A DNA stretch of 64,000 nucleotides. Origin: Xenopus tropicalis (taxonomy: Eukaryota; Chordata; Amphibia; Anura; Pipidae). The stretch is taken from assembly GCF_000004195.4 (NCBI RefSeq), contig NC_030679.2, positions 18,736,712 to 18,800,711 of the forward strand, read 5' to 3'. The notes beneath the pieces were generated by a model. The model worked only from the letters and a program-made list of their open reading frames with translations, was not told the origin of the DNA and ran no database searches. Below, piece by piece: positions 11,117 through 23,932 of this stretch. Both the position numbers and the translations under genes were made by a program. Positions within the stretch are counted from its first letter, which is position 1, and every line of letters begins with the position of its first letter.

Positions 11117-12446
11117 GTTTAAATCCATTCCTGTATAGTGTGCGCAATGAAGTAACATAACAAGGTTTTGGATTTGTTTCTATTATGGTTTAAGAATTTG
11201 GTGAAATCCAAAAAAATTCCTGAGATTCATCTACTTGACCTAAACTAACTTTATCCTATACCCTTTTCATCTAGTGCAGCAAGTGCAAGTGGGAAAATGA
11301 TCTTTAAATATACATACTTGTACTTATTGCTACAGTAATTACCTCAAATGGGCCTTTAAAGTATGTCACAGTTCACTGGTCAGTCATTGTTTCTTCCACT
11401 GGAGCTCATTTACTGGGTAAATCCTGTGCAGTAACCCATACCAACCAACACATCAGTCAGTTACTACCACATAGTGTTGCTTTAGATATCTATTCCTAAT
11501 GCTGCTATACTACAGCAAGCAATAATCTTTATCCCTAGTTAGTATATTGAATATTGCTAGTTGTTTTAATTCAACAACTGGTATGGTAGGCTTAAGCACC
11601 CTTTAAAGCTGCCCCACTTATTTTTGATCTTTAGTGCCATTTTTAATTAGTACCTTTGTACAATGAAGATTTTAATAACTAGTATGAAAGCCCCACAGGG
11701 AATCTACTGTTTGCTATAGCCCTTATAGCAAAGGTATATACTTTCTGACTTCCTCAAATACATGGAGACTACAATAAAGAAAAAGTTCATAGACTAAGAT
11801 ATGTTTTTTTTTTCTTCACTGTGAGTTTGAATGGACTTTTTAGCAGATGCAAACATTGCAAACCTAGCTGGGAAAGTCACCAAAGTGATTTGCATGGTTA
11901 ATCATTTGGGAAGCTGGCAAGGAAACAATAACATCTGTCTGGGAAATAGTATCCAATGTTTCAAGCCTGTGAGATAAGATCTGAAGTGGAAAGAGGCACT
12001 AGAACATTTCTGATGACAGACAAGTTGAGATCTTTAACCACCACTCTTGATCATGTATTATGATACACAACTATTGAAAGATAGGAAGTTTAAGACGTTA
12101 TGGCTCTCCCAGAACTTGTCATTCTATACTTTGTGTGGATCATCTCATTAAATGGACATTTGGCAGTTCTCTTTCCACCAAATTACTATAATCCATTTGT
12201 GTATTATTTAACAAAATGCATAGATATAATTCATAAGAAGCATTAAAAGGCAGTGTCCACCGAAAAACTCTTTTTTGCAATGGTGTTTATTTTTTTTTGT
12301 AAATGTAACTGCAAATTATCAGTTGTAAATGGGTCTGGAAGAACATATTAAATGACTGGTTACTTCCCTATATTCACTTTTTTTTTTTATCTTCCTTAGT
12401 TCTCTCAGTACTGAAGCACATTTTTGTGTGTACTTTTTCTCAACAG

Positions 12447-12581
12447 AAAGTATTTTGGAGAAAAAATTGGATTGTATTTTGCTTGGCTGGGTCTGTATAC
12501 GTGGCTATTGATTCCTGCATCCCTAGTTGGGATAATAGTTTTTCTTTATGGCTGTGCGACTATTGATGCTGACATTCCTAG
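12447..12581 (+). CDS. ano2: ano2 visible exon 4: TM1
   Basis: The acceptor is caacag and the donor gtaagt. The exon reads [17 protein letters not shown], then a hydrophobic run [19 protein letters not shown], then ATIDADIP and the first two bases of a Ser codon. The hydrophobic run is the first transmembrane helix; [11 protein letters not shown] at its cytosolic start is nearly invariant in ANO1/ANO2. IDADIP starts the extracellular TM1-TM2 loop. The phase (1 base in, 2 bases out) matches both neighbours. Confidence 0.95.
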
Positions 12582-13625
12582 GTAAGTTTTTATTTTATAG
12601 TTCTTAACTGAGATATATAATGCAGTGAAATGACAAAATGAAAATGATTTTAATTCTCCACAATTTTGGCATAATATATACATAGTATTATTAAAAATGT
12701 AAAGAATATACAACACTTAACTGTGTATTATATGTTATGTATCTATGTATAGATTTACCATAAGTAATTGTCATCCCAGGACACATGATACTACCAGCAC
12801 CATGTGCACCAGTGTTCCCATAAACTGTTATTTTTACATAATAAAAAAAAAAACATAAAACAAGTCACAAAAATAACTATAAACTGTCCTCTCTCTAAAG
12901 CTAGGACCATGCAGGCCAGCACAGATGGGGCAATCTCTCTATCTAGACGTGTGACCATATTGCACTATATTTTTCTCTCTCCAAATAGATTATTATCAAA
13001 ATGCTTCTATTGTACTGGATATTATGCCATGTTGTAGAATCCTGGATCAGGTACCTGCAGTATGCCTTCAAAGCAATTGGGTTTTGGGTTAAAACCCCAC
13101 AATCCACTGATAATGCATGGGCCCCCTTTTTGGGTGCTTGGGTAAGGTGAGGCCCCCCCATACCTAGCTGCCCACTAGAGTGACATCACTTTTGGCTCAA
13201 TGTGAAATCACTTCTAAGTAACAGAAAATGCACGTGTACCATCTTAGCTTTTCTGAAAACCACCTGTAGATTACGTGTTGGGCCCAAAGGGGACCTGATG
13301 TACAGTGAGGAACATGAGTATTTGAACACCCTGCGATTTTGCAAGCTCTCTCACTTAGAAATCATGGAGGGGTCTGAAATTCACATTGTAGGTGCATTCC
13401 CACTGTGAGAGACAGCATTTAAAAAAAAATTTAGTTGTATTGCACTGCTGCACATAAGTATTTGAACACCTGGCAATCAGCAAGAATTCTGGCTCTCAAA
13501 GACCTGTTACTCTGCCTTTAAATAGTCCACCTCTACTCCACTCATTAATCTAAATTAATAGCACCTGTCTGAGCTCTTTAAAGACACCTGTCCACCCCAC
13601 AGTCAGTCAGACTCCAACTACTACC

Positions 13626-15150
13626 ATGGGCAAGACCAAAGCTGTCAAAAGACACCAGAGACAAAATTGTGGACCTCCACAAGGCTGGAAAGGGCTACGG
13701 GGCAATTGCCAAGCAGCTTGGTGAAAATAGATCAACTGTTGGAGCAATCGTTAGAAAATGGAAGAAGCTAAAGACTGTCAGTCTCCCTAGGACTGGGGCT
13801 CCATGCAAGATCTCACCTCGTGGGGTATCACTGATGATAAGAAAGGAGAGGAATCAGCCCAGAACTACAAGGGAGGAGCTGGTCAATGACATGAAGAGAG
13901 CTGGGACCACAGTTTCAAAGGTCACTGTCGGTAGAACACTACGCCGTCATGGTTTCAAATCACACATTGCATGGAAGGTTCCCCTGCTCAATTCATCACA
14001 TGTCCAGGCCCGTCTGAAGTTTGTCAATGACCATATGGATGATCCAGAGGAGGCATGGGAGAAAGTAATTTGGTCAGATGTGAACTTTTTGGTCTAAACT
14101 TCACTTGCCATGTTTGGAGGAAAAATAAGGATGAGTTGTATCCCAAAAACACCATCCCTACTGTGAAGCATGGGGGTGGTAACATCATGCTTTGGGGTGC
14201 TTTTCTGTGAAGGGGACAGGACGACTGTACTGTATTAAGGAGAGGATGAATGGGGCCATGTATTGTGAGATTTTGAGCAACAACCTCCTTCCCTCAGTCA
14301 GAGCATTGAAGATGGCTTGTGGCTGGGTCTTCTAACATGACAATGACCTGAAGCACACAGCCAGTATAACCAAGGAGTGGCTCTGTAAGAGGCATATCAA
14401 GGTTCTGGAGTGGCCTAGCCAGTCTCCAGACCTAAATCCAATAGAAAATCTTTGGAGGGAGCTGAAACTCCATGTTGCTCAGAAACAGCCCCAAAACCTG
14501 ACAGATCTAGAGGAGATCTGTGTGGAGTAGAGATGTAGTGAACTGTTCGCCGGCAAACTAATTCGCGCGAACATCGGGTGTTCGCGAACGCGCAAGTTCG
14601 CGAACTTTTCGCATATGTTCGCAATTTGGGTTCGCGTGGCGTTTTTCCGCTGCGTTTTTTCTCGGCTTAAAAACGCTGCGCAAGCCACACATGGCGTTTT
14701 TCAGCAAATCCAGTTTCCATGGTCGTAATAGTGCGAAATAGCAAAAAACACAGCGTATTTCCGCTAGGTCTGCCAACTGACGATTTTACGCAACGCTGTG
14801 TCAACAAAGTATTTTTCAGATAAATTTTTTCCCTTGATCCCCCTCCTGCATGCCACTGTCCAGGTTGTGGCACCCTTTAAACAACTTTAAAATCAGTTTC
14901 CTGGCGAGAAATGGCTTTTCTAGGTTTTAAAGTTCGCCTTCCCATTGAAGTCTATGGGGTTCGCAAAGTTCGCGAATATTCACGCTTTTTGGAGTAATTT
15001 CGCAAACGCGTTCACAAACTTTTTTTTTGAGGTTCAATACATCCCTAGTGTGGAGGAGTGGGCCAAAATCCCTGTTGCAGTGTGTGCAAATCTGGTCAAG
15101 AACTACAGGAAACGTTTGACCTCTGTACCAAATATTAACACTGATTTTCT
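13626..15150 (+). pseudogene. Broken Tc1-like transposase
   Basis: The start ATGGGCAAGACC is at 13626. A frameshift within the first 15 codons moves the reading to another frame, open from about 13669 to 14097 and showing the helix-turn-helix DNA-binding part ([20 protein letters not shown], then RKWKKLKTV). The first catalytic Asp is in VIWSD near 14085; a stop follows soon after. Further on come remnants of the second Asp block (HDNDLKH, just after a stop in place of Gln) and [11 protein letters not shown] with the catalytic Glu near 14440. The last quarter is separated by the hAT insertion and resumes at 15056. It cannot make active protein. Confidence 0.88.
14528..15047 (-). mobile_element. 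hAT-type MITE family A, copy 2, nested in Tc1
   Basis: Ends TAGAGATGTAG and ACATCCCTA, flanked by the perfect 8-bp duplication GTGTGGAG (14520-14527, 15048-15055). Removing the element and one duplication restores continuous Tc1 transposase text across the site. It lies in inverse orientation to the copies at 7112 and 53481. Length 520 bp. Confidence 0.92.
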
Positions 15151-16000
15151 CAGGTGTTCAATTACTTATGTGCAGCAGTGCAATACAAATACATTCTTTA
15201 AAAATTATATATAATTATTATATATATTTTTTTTTAAATGCTGTCTTTCGCAGTGAGCATGCACCTACAATGTGAATTTCAGACCCTTCCATGATTTCTA
15301 AGTGGGAGAACTTGCAACATCGCAGGGTGTTCAGATACTTATGTTCCTCACTGTAGGTACACATATTTGTGTCACATTGCACATCAGCTGGTTTGAGTTG
15401 ACTGGTAGACTATGGGATATCAAACACATTTTGATCCTTTTGTAGGTCCTAAGACTAGGAGCTATCTACAGTACATGGCTGCCATCTTTTGCAACTGGTG
15501 GCTGGTACAGGAACTAAATCCCACAGACTTTCATAGGTAATATTGCAGGTGGGCTCAAAGCAACTGTCTGCACCAAGTGCTTGGGGCTTTCAAACAATTG
15601 CCTGGTGGGTGTCAGTCTGGTTGAGTTGTAATTATTATAAATAATTAACATGAGACACAGTTGCTCTACTGAACAAGGAATATTTGTGCTGGTAATGTAG
15701 GGATTGGCCCTACTTTGGAGAATTTCTTTCATTTGCCTTACTGTTATGTGTGCTATCCCCACTATACCCAACTAATATCATTTTTAGCCTTGCACTCCAA
15801 TACCAGGTCCTTTCTGTCATCTGTTTAGGGGGTTATGGCAAGTAACAGGGAAACATGCCTTTATAGTGAAGTAAAATGCAATACACTTTCAGCTTCTATA
15901 TTTCCAAACTACAAAATAAAACATGATGCTATAGTGTGAAGTCTGACCTTAATACAACATAATATTAAACAGCGTTACTTTTAATTTCTGTATATTTTAG

Positions 16001-16161
16001 TCAGGAAATGTGTGACCAGGAACAAGGCTTCGTAATGTGCCCACTGTGTGACAAGGCATGTGACTTCTGGAAACTGAGCAGCGCTTGTGGTACGGCACGG
16101 GCTAGTCACCTCTTCGATAATCCTGCAACGGTCTTCTTCTCTGTGTTCATGGCTCTCTGGG
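16001..16161 (+). CDS. ano2: ano2 visible exon 5: Cys-rich extracellular loop and start of TM2
   Basis: The acceptor is tattttag and the donor gtaagc. The exon holds five cysteines (one in EMCDQ, two in VMCPLCDK, one in KACDFW, one in SSACGT), the disulfide-bonded extracellular loop typical of the family. [20 protein letters not shown] then enters TM2. SSACGTA matches my memory of ANO2 rather than ANO1 (SSACATA). The final G pairs with CT of the next exon to give Ala. Confidence 0.95.
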
Positions 16162-17149
16162 GTAAGCCACAAAATCATTTGAAGATACAGCACAAAGTAC
16201 AATAGAATCACAAATTAAAAAGGACATAAACATTGTTGGTCAACCATGGTTTAACAAAATCAAAAGAAATGGAGTGACGCAACACTGTTCAGTTGTGTTG
16301 TGTCGCTTTCTCCGATCCTTTTGATTCTGAAGCAGTTCTGGTCTTTATGGGGTGACTGTGTGGAGGTTGACCTTCTTTGCAGCGCAAAAAAGAAGATTTC
16401 AATCTTCTTAAATCTTGTTAAGTTAAAACCACAACCAATCATATTTCCAAGAGTTTGAGCATGTTAGGGGCTGTAGCAACATTCATTATGAATTTATAGA
16501 CATAAACCATCCACAAAACTCAGCTTTATCGCTTTGGAAAACAAAGCATGCATGCATCACATTACCATACCTCTCCTCCCTAAATTACCTTTGCTGTCTA
16601 TGGGAATCATCTGAAAATGTTAAGACTCTAGAGAGCTTTAATGAGAGGCCATATAGGTAGTTACTTCATGGCAGGGATTATAGTCATGGATACAAAATGA
16701 GAGCAAGTGTCTCACAAGCACTGTTACTGTTAAAAGTGTTTTCTGGTTCAATTCACTTTTAGACTTAATGATAACACGGGTGGTTTTAGCCATTTTTAAC
16801 CACTCTGCTTATGTATGTGTACATTTCTGATCATAGTAACCTCACTAGGCAAAATTAGAGCAAAAATTAAAAAAATGGCTACTGTGGTGTTGTTTGTTGT
16901 CTGTACAATAAAGAATGGCCTGCTTACTTTAGAGAGTTGGAGTGTGTAATGGGAGAGATCTATGGAAGTTGAAGGGTTATGGCACCTTTAATAATTCTAC
17001 AAACACTTCAGGTGATGCCATGTTTTTGCTGTAATGCAGCATTTTTGCCCAGAATTCCAGCATCATTGCAATCACAAGGGGGAATTGCGCCTGATGCAAT
17101 TGTGCTGATTCTAACAGAATTGGCGGCATTTCACCAAAATGAATGCAAC

Positions 17150-17423
17150 CAGGGTTGGACTGGGCAAAAAACCTGGTGGGCACCGATGGCCCAGACCCGA
17201 TCCCCGCAGGGCACTAAGTTGCAGGTCTCTCTCCTGCCATCCCCGACGCACTGACCGTAAGTTTAATTTAGGCGCGCTCTGAGGAGGGGGTCAGACGGGG
17301 GGAAGGGGTCGGAAGGGTGGGGGCCTGCAGGGGGATTGAAAGGCTGCAGCAGAGGTCATTAAGAGGTGCAGGGGCCCTGAGGCAGAGGCCCTGGTGGGCC
17401 CTGCACCCCCCAGTCTGACCATA
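17150..17423. mobile_element. hAT-like GC-rich non-autonomous element
   Basis: Ends CAGGGTTGGACTGGGC and ...CCCCCCAGTCTGACC are inverted repeats. The flanks AATGCAAC (17142-17149) and AACACAAC (17424-17431) agree in 6 of 8 bases, as an aged 8-bp duplication would. The interior is strongly G-rich (cagacggggggaaggggtc), unlike the AT-rich intron. The short frame over its left end is not a gene. Confidence 0.65.
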
Positions 17424-18244
17424 AACACAACTGCACATGCATTTTATTGCTCGTTAGACACAACTTTAAAGTCAGCCTGGTGTAACTTCCAGTGTTCATG
17501 TGCAAATGACATCTGTACCTGATCTCTTGTAAATGATCCCTTTCAGGCCACAGCTAAAAGAAATCGGATTACAACTGCATATTTAGTATAAATATTGTTC
17601 TGTTCTGCACATTTATGATATGCCATCTTTTCATTCTTGAAGCAGAATACTCTTCTAATATTTAACATTCTGCTGACTGACAGCTCCATTGTCAGTCAAA
17701 AATTTTGTAGCAGGTTGCCTTACCCTTACACAGTAAGCAGTGTTGGTAGACTGTCATGCATTATTAATTACTTTTATGTTTCAATAGCAAAACAGTGTAA
17801 GGTGCACGCTCTGCTGATCCGGCTTCATTTAATGGTGCTGGTTTTGCATGAGAATGTTTTTTGGCAACAGTGAGTTTTCTTGTTCATTGAAGGAGCAGAC
17901 AGCTTGTTAAGGAAACACTGATAATAGCTCAATGCTCATATTACCCAGAGTGATATCTTCTCCTTTTATCGAAGACGTAGTGAAACAGAGAATGACAACT
18001 GTGCTGCTCTTAATGCGTTGTGATGTCATGCCAACATTGTTTCTCTATCATAGATGATTCCAATGTAGAATCTGTTATGAACACATTATAAACCTTGCAA
18101 ACCATACTGCAAATGGTAGTCCAATACCCAAGGGGCTAAATTCTTGAGTAACATTGTTCCGTCAACCGTTCCCACTTCTCCAGATCCCTTTTATTTCATA
18201 TTGTCAGTATTGGAGACATTAAACCTGACATTTACCCTTCAGGA

Positions 18245-18620
18245 GGTAGAAGCTGAAGTCCAGCAACTTTAGGATTGTAATGTTTATAGCAATATTGCTC
18301 AGTACATCCTTTCCCCAGCTCTCCAGGGCCCAAGACTGCATTTAAATGCAAAATAATCCTCCAATAGGAATCCCAGCTGTGTAAATCTGGATCCATGTTC
18401 TTTGTTTCTGTATTTGGAGTTGGAGGCATTAAGGACAGTTTCCCAGCACTGAACAAATCTGGCCTTCCTCCCCATGTTTGGTTCCAGTGTTATATAATGA
18501 AGCCACAATGGCACAGTAATCTCTGTATGTAAGATAAGAGCAAGATGACTGACATTGTGCTGGGAATAAGCATTCTCATTGGTTAATTTTCTTGCTGTAT
18601 TTAAGTTTTTGCTCATCCAA
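18245..18620 (+). repeat. Unidentified interspersed repeat, copy 1
   Basis: It aligns by eye with 19830-20195 through shared blocks: gctctccagggcccaagact / tctatggcccacaact, aataatcctccaat, ttctttgtt, ttggagttggaggcattaag, cagtttcccagcactgaaca and cttcctccccatgtttggtt. Partial inverted copies are at 55740-55960 and 59535-59745. No coding capacity and no recognised end motif. Confidence 0.7.
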
Positions 18621-19329
18621 GTTAGAGAATTAGGGGTGCAATAAAACCCTTTAAATTGAACTAAAGACACATGCACTTGTGATTAGGTTTGGCTTCTTAC
18701 ATTGGAGTGTTGGGGCAAAATTTTATTTTTCAGTAGTACAACCTTAACTTTTCGAAGGTCTTGTCCTACATCCTGCCAAAAGGATATGAATGATCAATGG
18801 CCTACCAAACCAGGACTGGATCTTTATGTCACAGATTTAGTGTTATTGCAGTATGAAGATGTTATTCTTCTCTGCCCAGTTAGGGAAACTCCTGCATTCA
18901 CTTAAATGATTCCAACAAAAGCCACAGATAACTTTCAGGGCAGTCTCCTGCATTTGAACAAAATTGTAACTGCAGCATAAGAAATCTATTAAGAAATTTC
19001 AATTTTAGGTACTGTTTATTAAGGAAAACAGAGATTAACACATTGAAAAAATTCTTAGGGGACATCTGGAATTGTATTTTTGGGTTTCTGCTGATATATA
19101 CAGGTATTCTTTTAATTATTGTTGTAATTATTACTGTATTTGAGAGTATTTCTCTGCAATGTATTTATAACAGGCAAGATGCAAAGCATTGACCACGTGC
19201 AATTTTCCAGATTACATCAGATATGAAATATTAAAAACCAGATTAAATAGAACATAAATCCTCCATGAAACTCACCTATTGCACTCTCTAAAGCTTACCT
19301 ACAGTTGCAAGAGCATTCGCCAATAAGAG

Positions 19330-19560
19330 CTGGGAAGTTGTGGAATTCTCTCCATGAGTGAGTTGTGCTGGCAGATATATTAGATGGCAGATGCATCAGT
19401 TGTACTGGAATATACATTAGATGGATTCAAAAAGGGTTTGGATGGCTTTTTAGTAATTGAGGAAATACAGGGTTAATGGAAATAGTAGCTCTTAGTACAA
19501 GTTGATCTAAGGACTGGAAGGATTTTCCCCCTCTAGAGGATTTAGAAGGTTTTTTTTTTG
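19330..19560 (+). repeat. LINE-tail-like fragment
   Basis: The text ttggatggctttttagtaat ... gatctaaggactggaagg ... attttccccctctagaggat follows the order of the LINE-tail family seen at 1215 and 3555, but diverged. Low certainty. Confidence 0.35.
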
Positions 19561-19829
19561 CTAATTGGCTGTCATTTAACATAGGAAAACTTCTATTGTA
19601 TATGTATTGTTTTTATATAGCACCACAAACGTATGCAGTTATTTAAAAACCATATACACCAACAATGTTATAAATTAGACAGTAAGGATAAATACTGTTC
19701 TTGAAGGGATTGCATTGGTACAATGTTAATGCATTTACACTGGTGAGGTTCAATTTACTCCTTTGTATACACAAATGCCTGCATATTTTAACATATTATT
19801 ATGGTAACATATTATCATGGTTAAAGCAT

Positions 19830-20195
19830 GCTGGGAACTGTATACGAGCAATCTCAGGATAGCATTCTTTAAGAAATAATTCTGAATAAAACGTTCCCCC
19901 AACTCTCTATGGCCCACAACTGCATTAAAATGCAATTAATCCTCCAATGAGAAACCCAGCTGATCTGTGTAAATCACGTTCTTTGTTCCTGCAATTGGAG
20001 TTGGAAGCATTAAGCACAGTTTCCCAGCACTGAACAAGTCTGTCCTTCCTCCCCATGTTTGGTTCCAGTGTAATATAATGATGCCCAAATGGCACAATAA
20101 TCTTAGTATGTAATAACAGAGAAAGATGGCTGACATAGTGCTGGGAGTCAGCCTTTTTAATTATCAGTTCTCTTGCATCTATAGTTTTTGCTCCA
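19830..20195 (+). repeat. Unidentified interspersed repeat, copy 2
   Basis: Second copy of the family described at 18245, in the same orientation about 1.6 kb downstream, around 80 percent similar by eye with small indels. The two could be separate insertions or an old local duplication. No target duplications were recognised. Confidence 0.7.
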
Positions 20196-20412
20196 TAGAA
20201 TTGTCAGTGGTGGTTTTTTGTAAACTTCAATAGATAACTAGGGGGAGTAGTGGGACAGCCTTATGGCGGGGCTTAGTTTCCCTTTAACCCTACGGTTAAA
20301 TGGAGGTTAAAAGGAAGTGCTATGAAAGGTTTATATTCTGCTAAACAAAAGTAAATCACACATTAAACTTGCTACACTTGGCTTAAAATGCTTTACTTGT
20401 TCTTTATTACAG

Positions 20413-20495
20413 CTACCTTGTTCCTTGAGTACTGGAAACGTCTACAGATGAGACTGAGTTACTTTTGGGACCTTACAGGGTTGGAAGAAGAAGAA
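20413..20495 (+). CDS. ano2: ano2 visible exon 6: end of TM2 and acidic EEEE segment
   Basis: The acceptor is ttattacag and the donor gtaagt. The exon encodes the end of TM2 (TLFLEYWKR) and the cytosolic TM2-TM3 loop, ending LTGLEEEE at the splice donor. In ANO1 the corresponding four glutamates influence calcium and voltage sensitivity. They are followed there by a four-residue alternatively spliced segment (EAVK), with a similar insert in mammalian ANO2. No equivalent codons follow here. See the microexon finding. Confidence 0.94.
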
Positions 20496-21344
20496 GTAAG
20501 TATCTTTCTACAAATTTCCACCTCCAAGTAATACATTTAAAGATTAGTGAAAAAAATATATTTAATTTAATTCTGAATTGTCAGCGCTTTAAATCAACTT
20601 ACCCTTTGTGCACTTCAGAAATATATTGATAATATAAAGATAATAGATGACATATAGACAAATAGAGTAGCAGTTATACTGGGTTGTGCAGTATTACAAA
20701 GAAGGAAACACAGGTGGCGACAGACTCTAGCCTGTAACTGGTGCGCTAATTTATAACAGTGGATCCAAGTGGAAGCAATGACATTGTGATGTAGAAATGA
20801 GATTTAACATTGATGCCCAAAGGGAACATTGTTAAAGACATCCATGGAAAATGACTTTCATTCTCCCTTATGAAATTTGTTACCATAACAAAATAAAAAC
20901 CTCCTTTGTTGCTTCTGAACGTCAACATTTTTTTGTCTAGAGACCAAAAATTTGCTATAAAGATGCTAAGAATACAAACTGCAGGCCCTTGTAAAGAGAT
21001 TAGCCTGTACCTAAAAAAATATGAATTACTATTTTCATACTTTCATAGGACAGAATTGCAAAGTCATTGTGCTTTGCACATGACCCATTGAACATGTGGA
21101 CCAATCATAGCCAACGTTTTTAAGCATCCACTCAACAAGTGAGGTTTTGATCAATATAGTGAGTTCAATTGACTTAATATATTTCAAACTTTTTTTTATA
21201 TATCTGATTCTCCAGGCCTCAAATATTTGTCATTCAAAAAGTAGTCTGGATGACAAATCCCCAAAAAACGTTAATTTGAAACGATTCAGAACAATCATTG
21301 CAAGTTGTAGAATATTTGATGGCTCCCTTGAGGATTAGTTGGAT

Positions 21345-21485
21345 ATAAAGGTGGTCATACACTGACGGATCCTCTAGCTTACCCAACTATGGGCTGAATG
21401 GAAAGATACCATGTGAGTGCCCATATAGTTGCATGGTCACATTCCACTGAATTGTTTGTTCAGCCTAGACAATCACAACAGCGGG
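21345..21485. repeat. Half of a MITE-like repeat
   Basis: aaggtggtcatacactgac resembles the terminal sequence of a common frog repeat (aaggtggccatacac...). Only the left half is present and no matching right end was found. Confidence 0.3.
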
Positions 21486-23316
21486 ATTACCATTATTGCC
21501 CTTCTTTTCTCCTGACAGTTTCAGCTGCAAGTTTTGTTACCCTCATGTAAACAGACCTGCACTCTAAACCTGAACTCCTGTCTTCTCAGACCGTGGATTG
21601 GTTTAACATTTCTTTATTTTGTTGAGCAGCAGAGAATAACAGAACTTATAGTGGTGGCAGCAGATTATACATGATGTTTGTTAAAACATAATATTTGCCC
21701 CAGTGAAGCAACTAATCATCAGACAGACTTTTGTGGTCCTCTACCTACTATAGCTAAATTCAGTGGCATAACTATGGAGTCAGTCACAGGGAGGCCTTCA
21801 GCTTGAGAGAACAATGCCCTAACCCACTACACATCCTGCAATAACCTGTTCTTACCTCCCCTGCTTTCAGTTGTGGGTAATGGGTGGCCTGGGCATCTAT
21901 AGTTACGCCCCTGACTAGAATAATGAATGGACTGATTGCTAAAAATTTTATTGTGTATTATTCTGATCATGTTAATACACAATGTCTATAAGGGTACTGT
22001 ACATAAGTGAATGCAGAATTCTGCATATGAGTTATGCTGTTATGTTTAAAGGGGGGGGTAATAAAAATTAGACAAACTGTGCATATTTCAAATTAAAAGG
22101 ATAATATAGGCTGCAAGGTTGAGTAAATAATACATTTTATTTGAGCCCAACAAAGAAGGGGCAGAGGCACAGGTATGTTGTATAATAACTTGCTGACGCA
22201 TTTTGTGCCACAAGGGATGCTTCATTAGAGAACATAGTCTCAGTGCTGGGAAATAAGTACATTATGTGCCAAGATTCATTGTATTAAAGGGGAAATATAA
22301 GCAATGTTATTATTGTATTTTCTATTTATATCGACACCAGAATAATGTATAAGGGCATTATAGGTACATGTCTTTCTCTGCCTTTAAGAGCTAGATCAAA
22401 TACAGCCATGTCCAGAGTATTGCCCATCATGCTTCCTCCTGCTCAAAATGTGGCATCAACATGACTGAAATTGCCTCCTATTTCCCTCATTGGATCATTC
22501 CATTTCTTTTGAATGATAAATGGGGTTTGCAATATTTGACATTTGTTTTTTATTGCACATTTTTAAATTGTTCAGAGTTTCATTTTTATTTAAGATATGT
22601 CTACTTTTTTAATTTGCAATTTGGACCCGTTTTTGATTAGTCTCTCTTAAAAAGGAGCAGTGAACATTGGGAATGTGTATGAGAGGCATCCTTCAAACAT
22701 AACATAGCTGGAAGTATGATTGTGTCAGTCCCCCGCACAATGTCTGTTTCCTAAGTAAAACAAGCAGGTTTGACACATCTGTTTCTCAAGCATGGCCTGG
22801 GGTGCCTTTTGTTTCGAGATGTCGTTCTGATGCAAAAACCAAAGATATTTAACATACCAAGGAGCTTCTATGTTCTTTGACTTATAAGCACCTCTGTAAG
22901 CAGCTTGTAAATAAAGATTTATTTGTCCCTTTACCTGCTTTGGGTAGGTTGAAATCCATTTTAGGTTTGAGCATTGTGCTCCCTTCCCCCTTGCTTCGGA
23001 AGTGTTCTTTCATGAGAATGGTACAGATGAGGCCTAGGGTAAACATGCCCAAAGCATAACTAAATAAAGCCTTTTGTTTCTTTAAACTCTACAGCTTTCC
23101 CACTTTATATAGAATACATCTGCAAGAAGTTGCCATTAACTCTTGTATTTTGGTTTAGTTTCTGCATTAATATTTATGGATGTTGGCATTTTTCTTTCCC
23201 CATTACTTGAAGTAGCTCTGTGCCTGTAAATTTAAAGATGCGCGTTTTTTATATGTATGAAAGTATATGATCTAAAATGAAAATTTTGAGAATGTCTTAT
23301 AAATTTCCTATATTGA

Positions 23317-23466
23317 TGGGGGGGTAATATAATAAGAAGTGCAACATATTTTATTGGTAACTTGTAGCAACCAATCAGCAGACAGCATTTACAGGTCACC
23401 TGTTTAAATCAGCAGCTACGGGTTACTACATCCATGAAAATTTGCACCTTGTATTTCATCCCCACA
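23317..23466. repeat. Short palindromic MITE with CAACCAATCAG core
   Basis: The left arm has aagaagtgcaac...gtagcaaccaatcagcag. The right arm mirrors it loosely (cgggttactac ... aatttgcacct). Relatives at 25432-25625 and 49376-49545 share the 'taacccatagcaaccaatcag' core. No clear duplication at the ends. Confidence 0.45.
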
Positions 23467-23549
23467 TTATATAATTATTTACTGTCATGGGGGTTAATTT
23501 TCTAGCAAGATGCAGGGAAAAGCTCAGTACTCACTGATCTATACCTGCT

Positions 23550-23932
23550 CCAAAATGCCAGAATAATATACCTTTCTTCCTACATCCAGATTTATTTTGT
23601 TTCTCTATTAAAGCCAATTCACCTGCAACTCTTTTACTAACTTTCGTGTCTAGCATGAAGCTCTGCCCCATTTTGCTTTCTAAACACATCTTCTCTCTCC
23701 GACTATGATGACCTCAAAGAGGTGTCTACTACACATGTTCACAGCCTCACAGCCTCTGCTCCAATTAAAATCAGTCAGGCATAAGGCACCTTTTTAAAGG
23801 AGGGCTCAGAGCAAAAGCGGGTGGAGCTCACTTTAGAGAAGGAAGTCAGCAAAAGAACTGCAGTTCAGCCACTTATAATAGAGAAACAAAATAAATCTGC
23901 ATGCAGAAATAAAAGTATGTTATGCTGGGGCT
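23550..23932. mobile_element. Fold-back MITE with long inverted arms
   Basis: The left arm (ccagaataatatacc ... agatttattttgtttctcta ... caactcttttactaacttt) is mirrored by the right arm (tagagaaacaaaataaatct ... agtatgttatgctgg) over roughly 130 bases. There is no coding capacity. The family is unknown to me. Confidence 0.6.

Larger units (their letters stand above)
13303..15353 (+). mobile_element. Tc1-like transposon, interrupted by a hAT MITE
   Basis: Flanked by TA (13301-13302, 15354-15355). The outer arms (cagtgaggaacatgagtatt ... and inverse) run about 130 bp. A second inner copy of the tip motif (cacataagtatttgaacacc at about 13451, mirrored at about 15152) gives the paired direct-repeat (IR/DR) layout of Tc1 elements such as Sleeping Beauty. 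520 bp of it (14528-15047) is a later hAT-type insertion, so the Tc1 itself was about 1.5 kb. Confidence 0.92.

Noticed and set aside
21519..21530. 12-base AG/GT-bounded segment after a pyrimidine tract, as a possible EAVK-type microexon
   Set aside because: It would encode FQLQ rather than an acidic/Lys or Arg-type insert, and its donor (gttttg) is poor.
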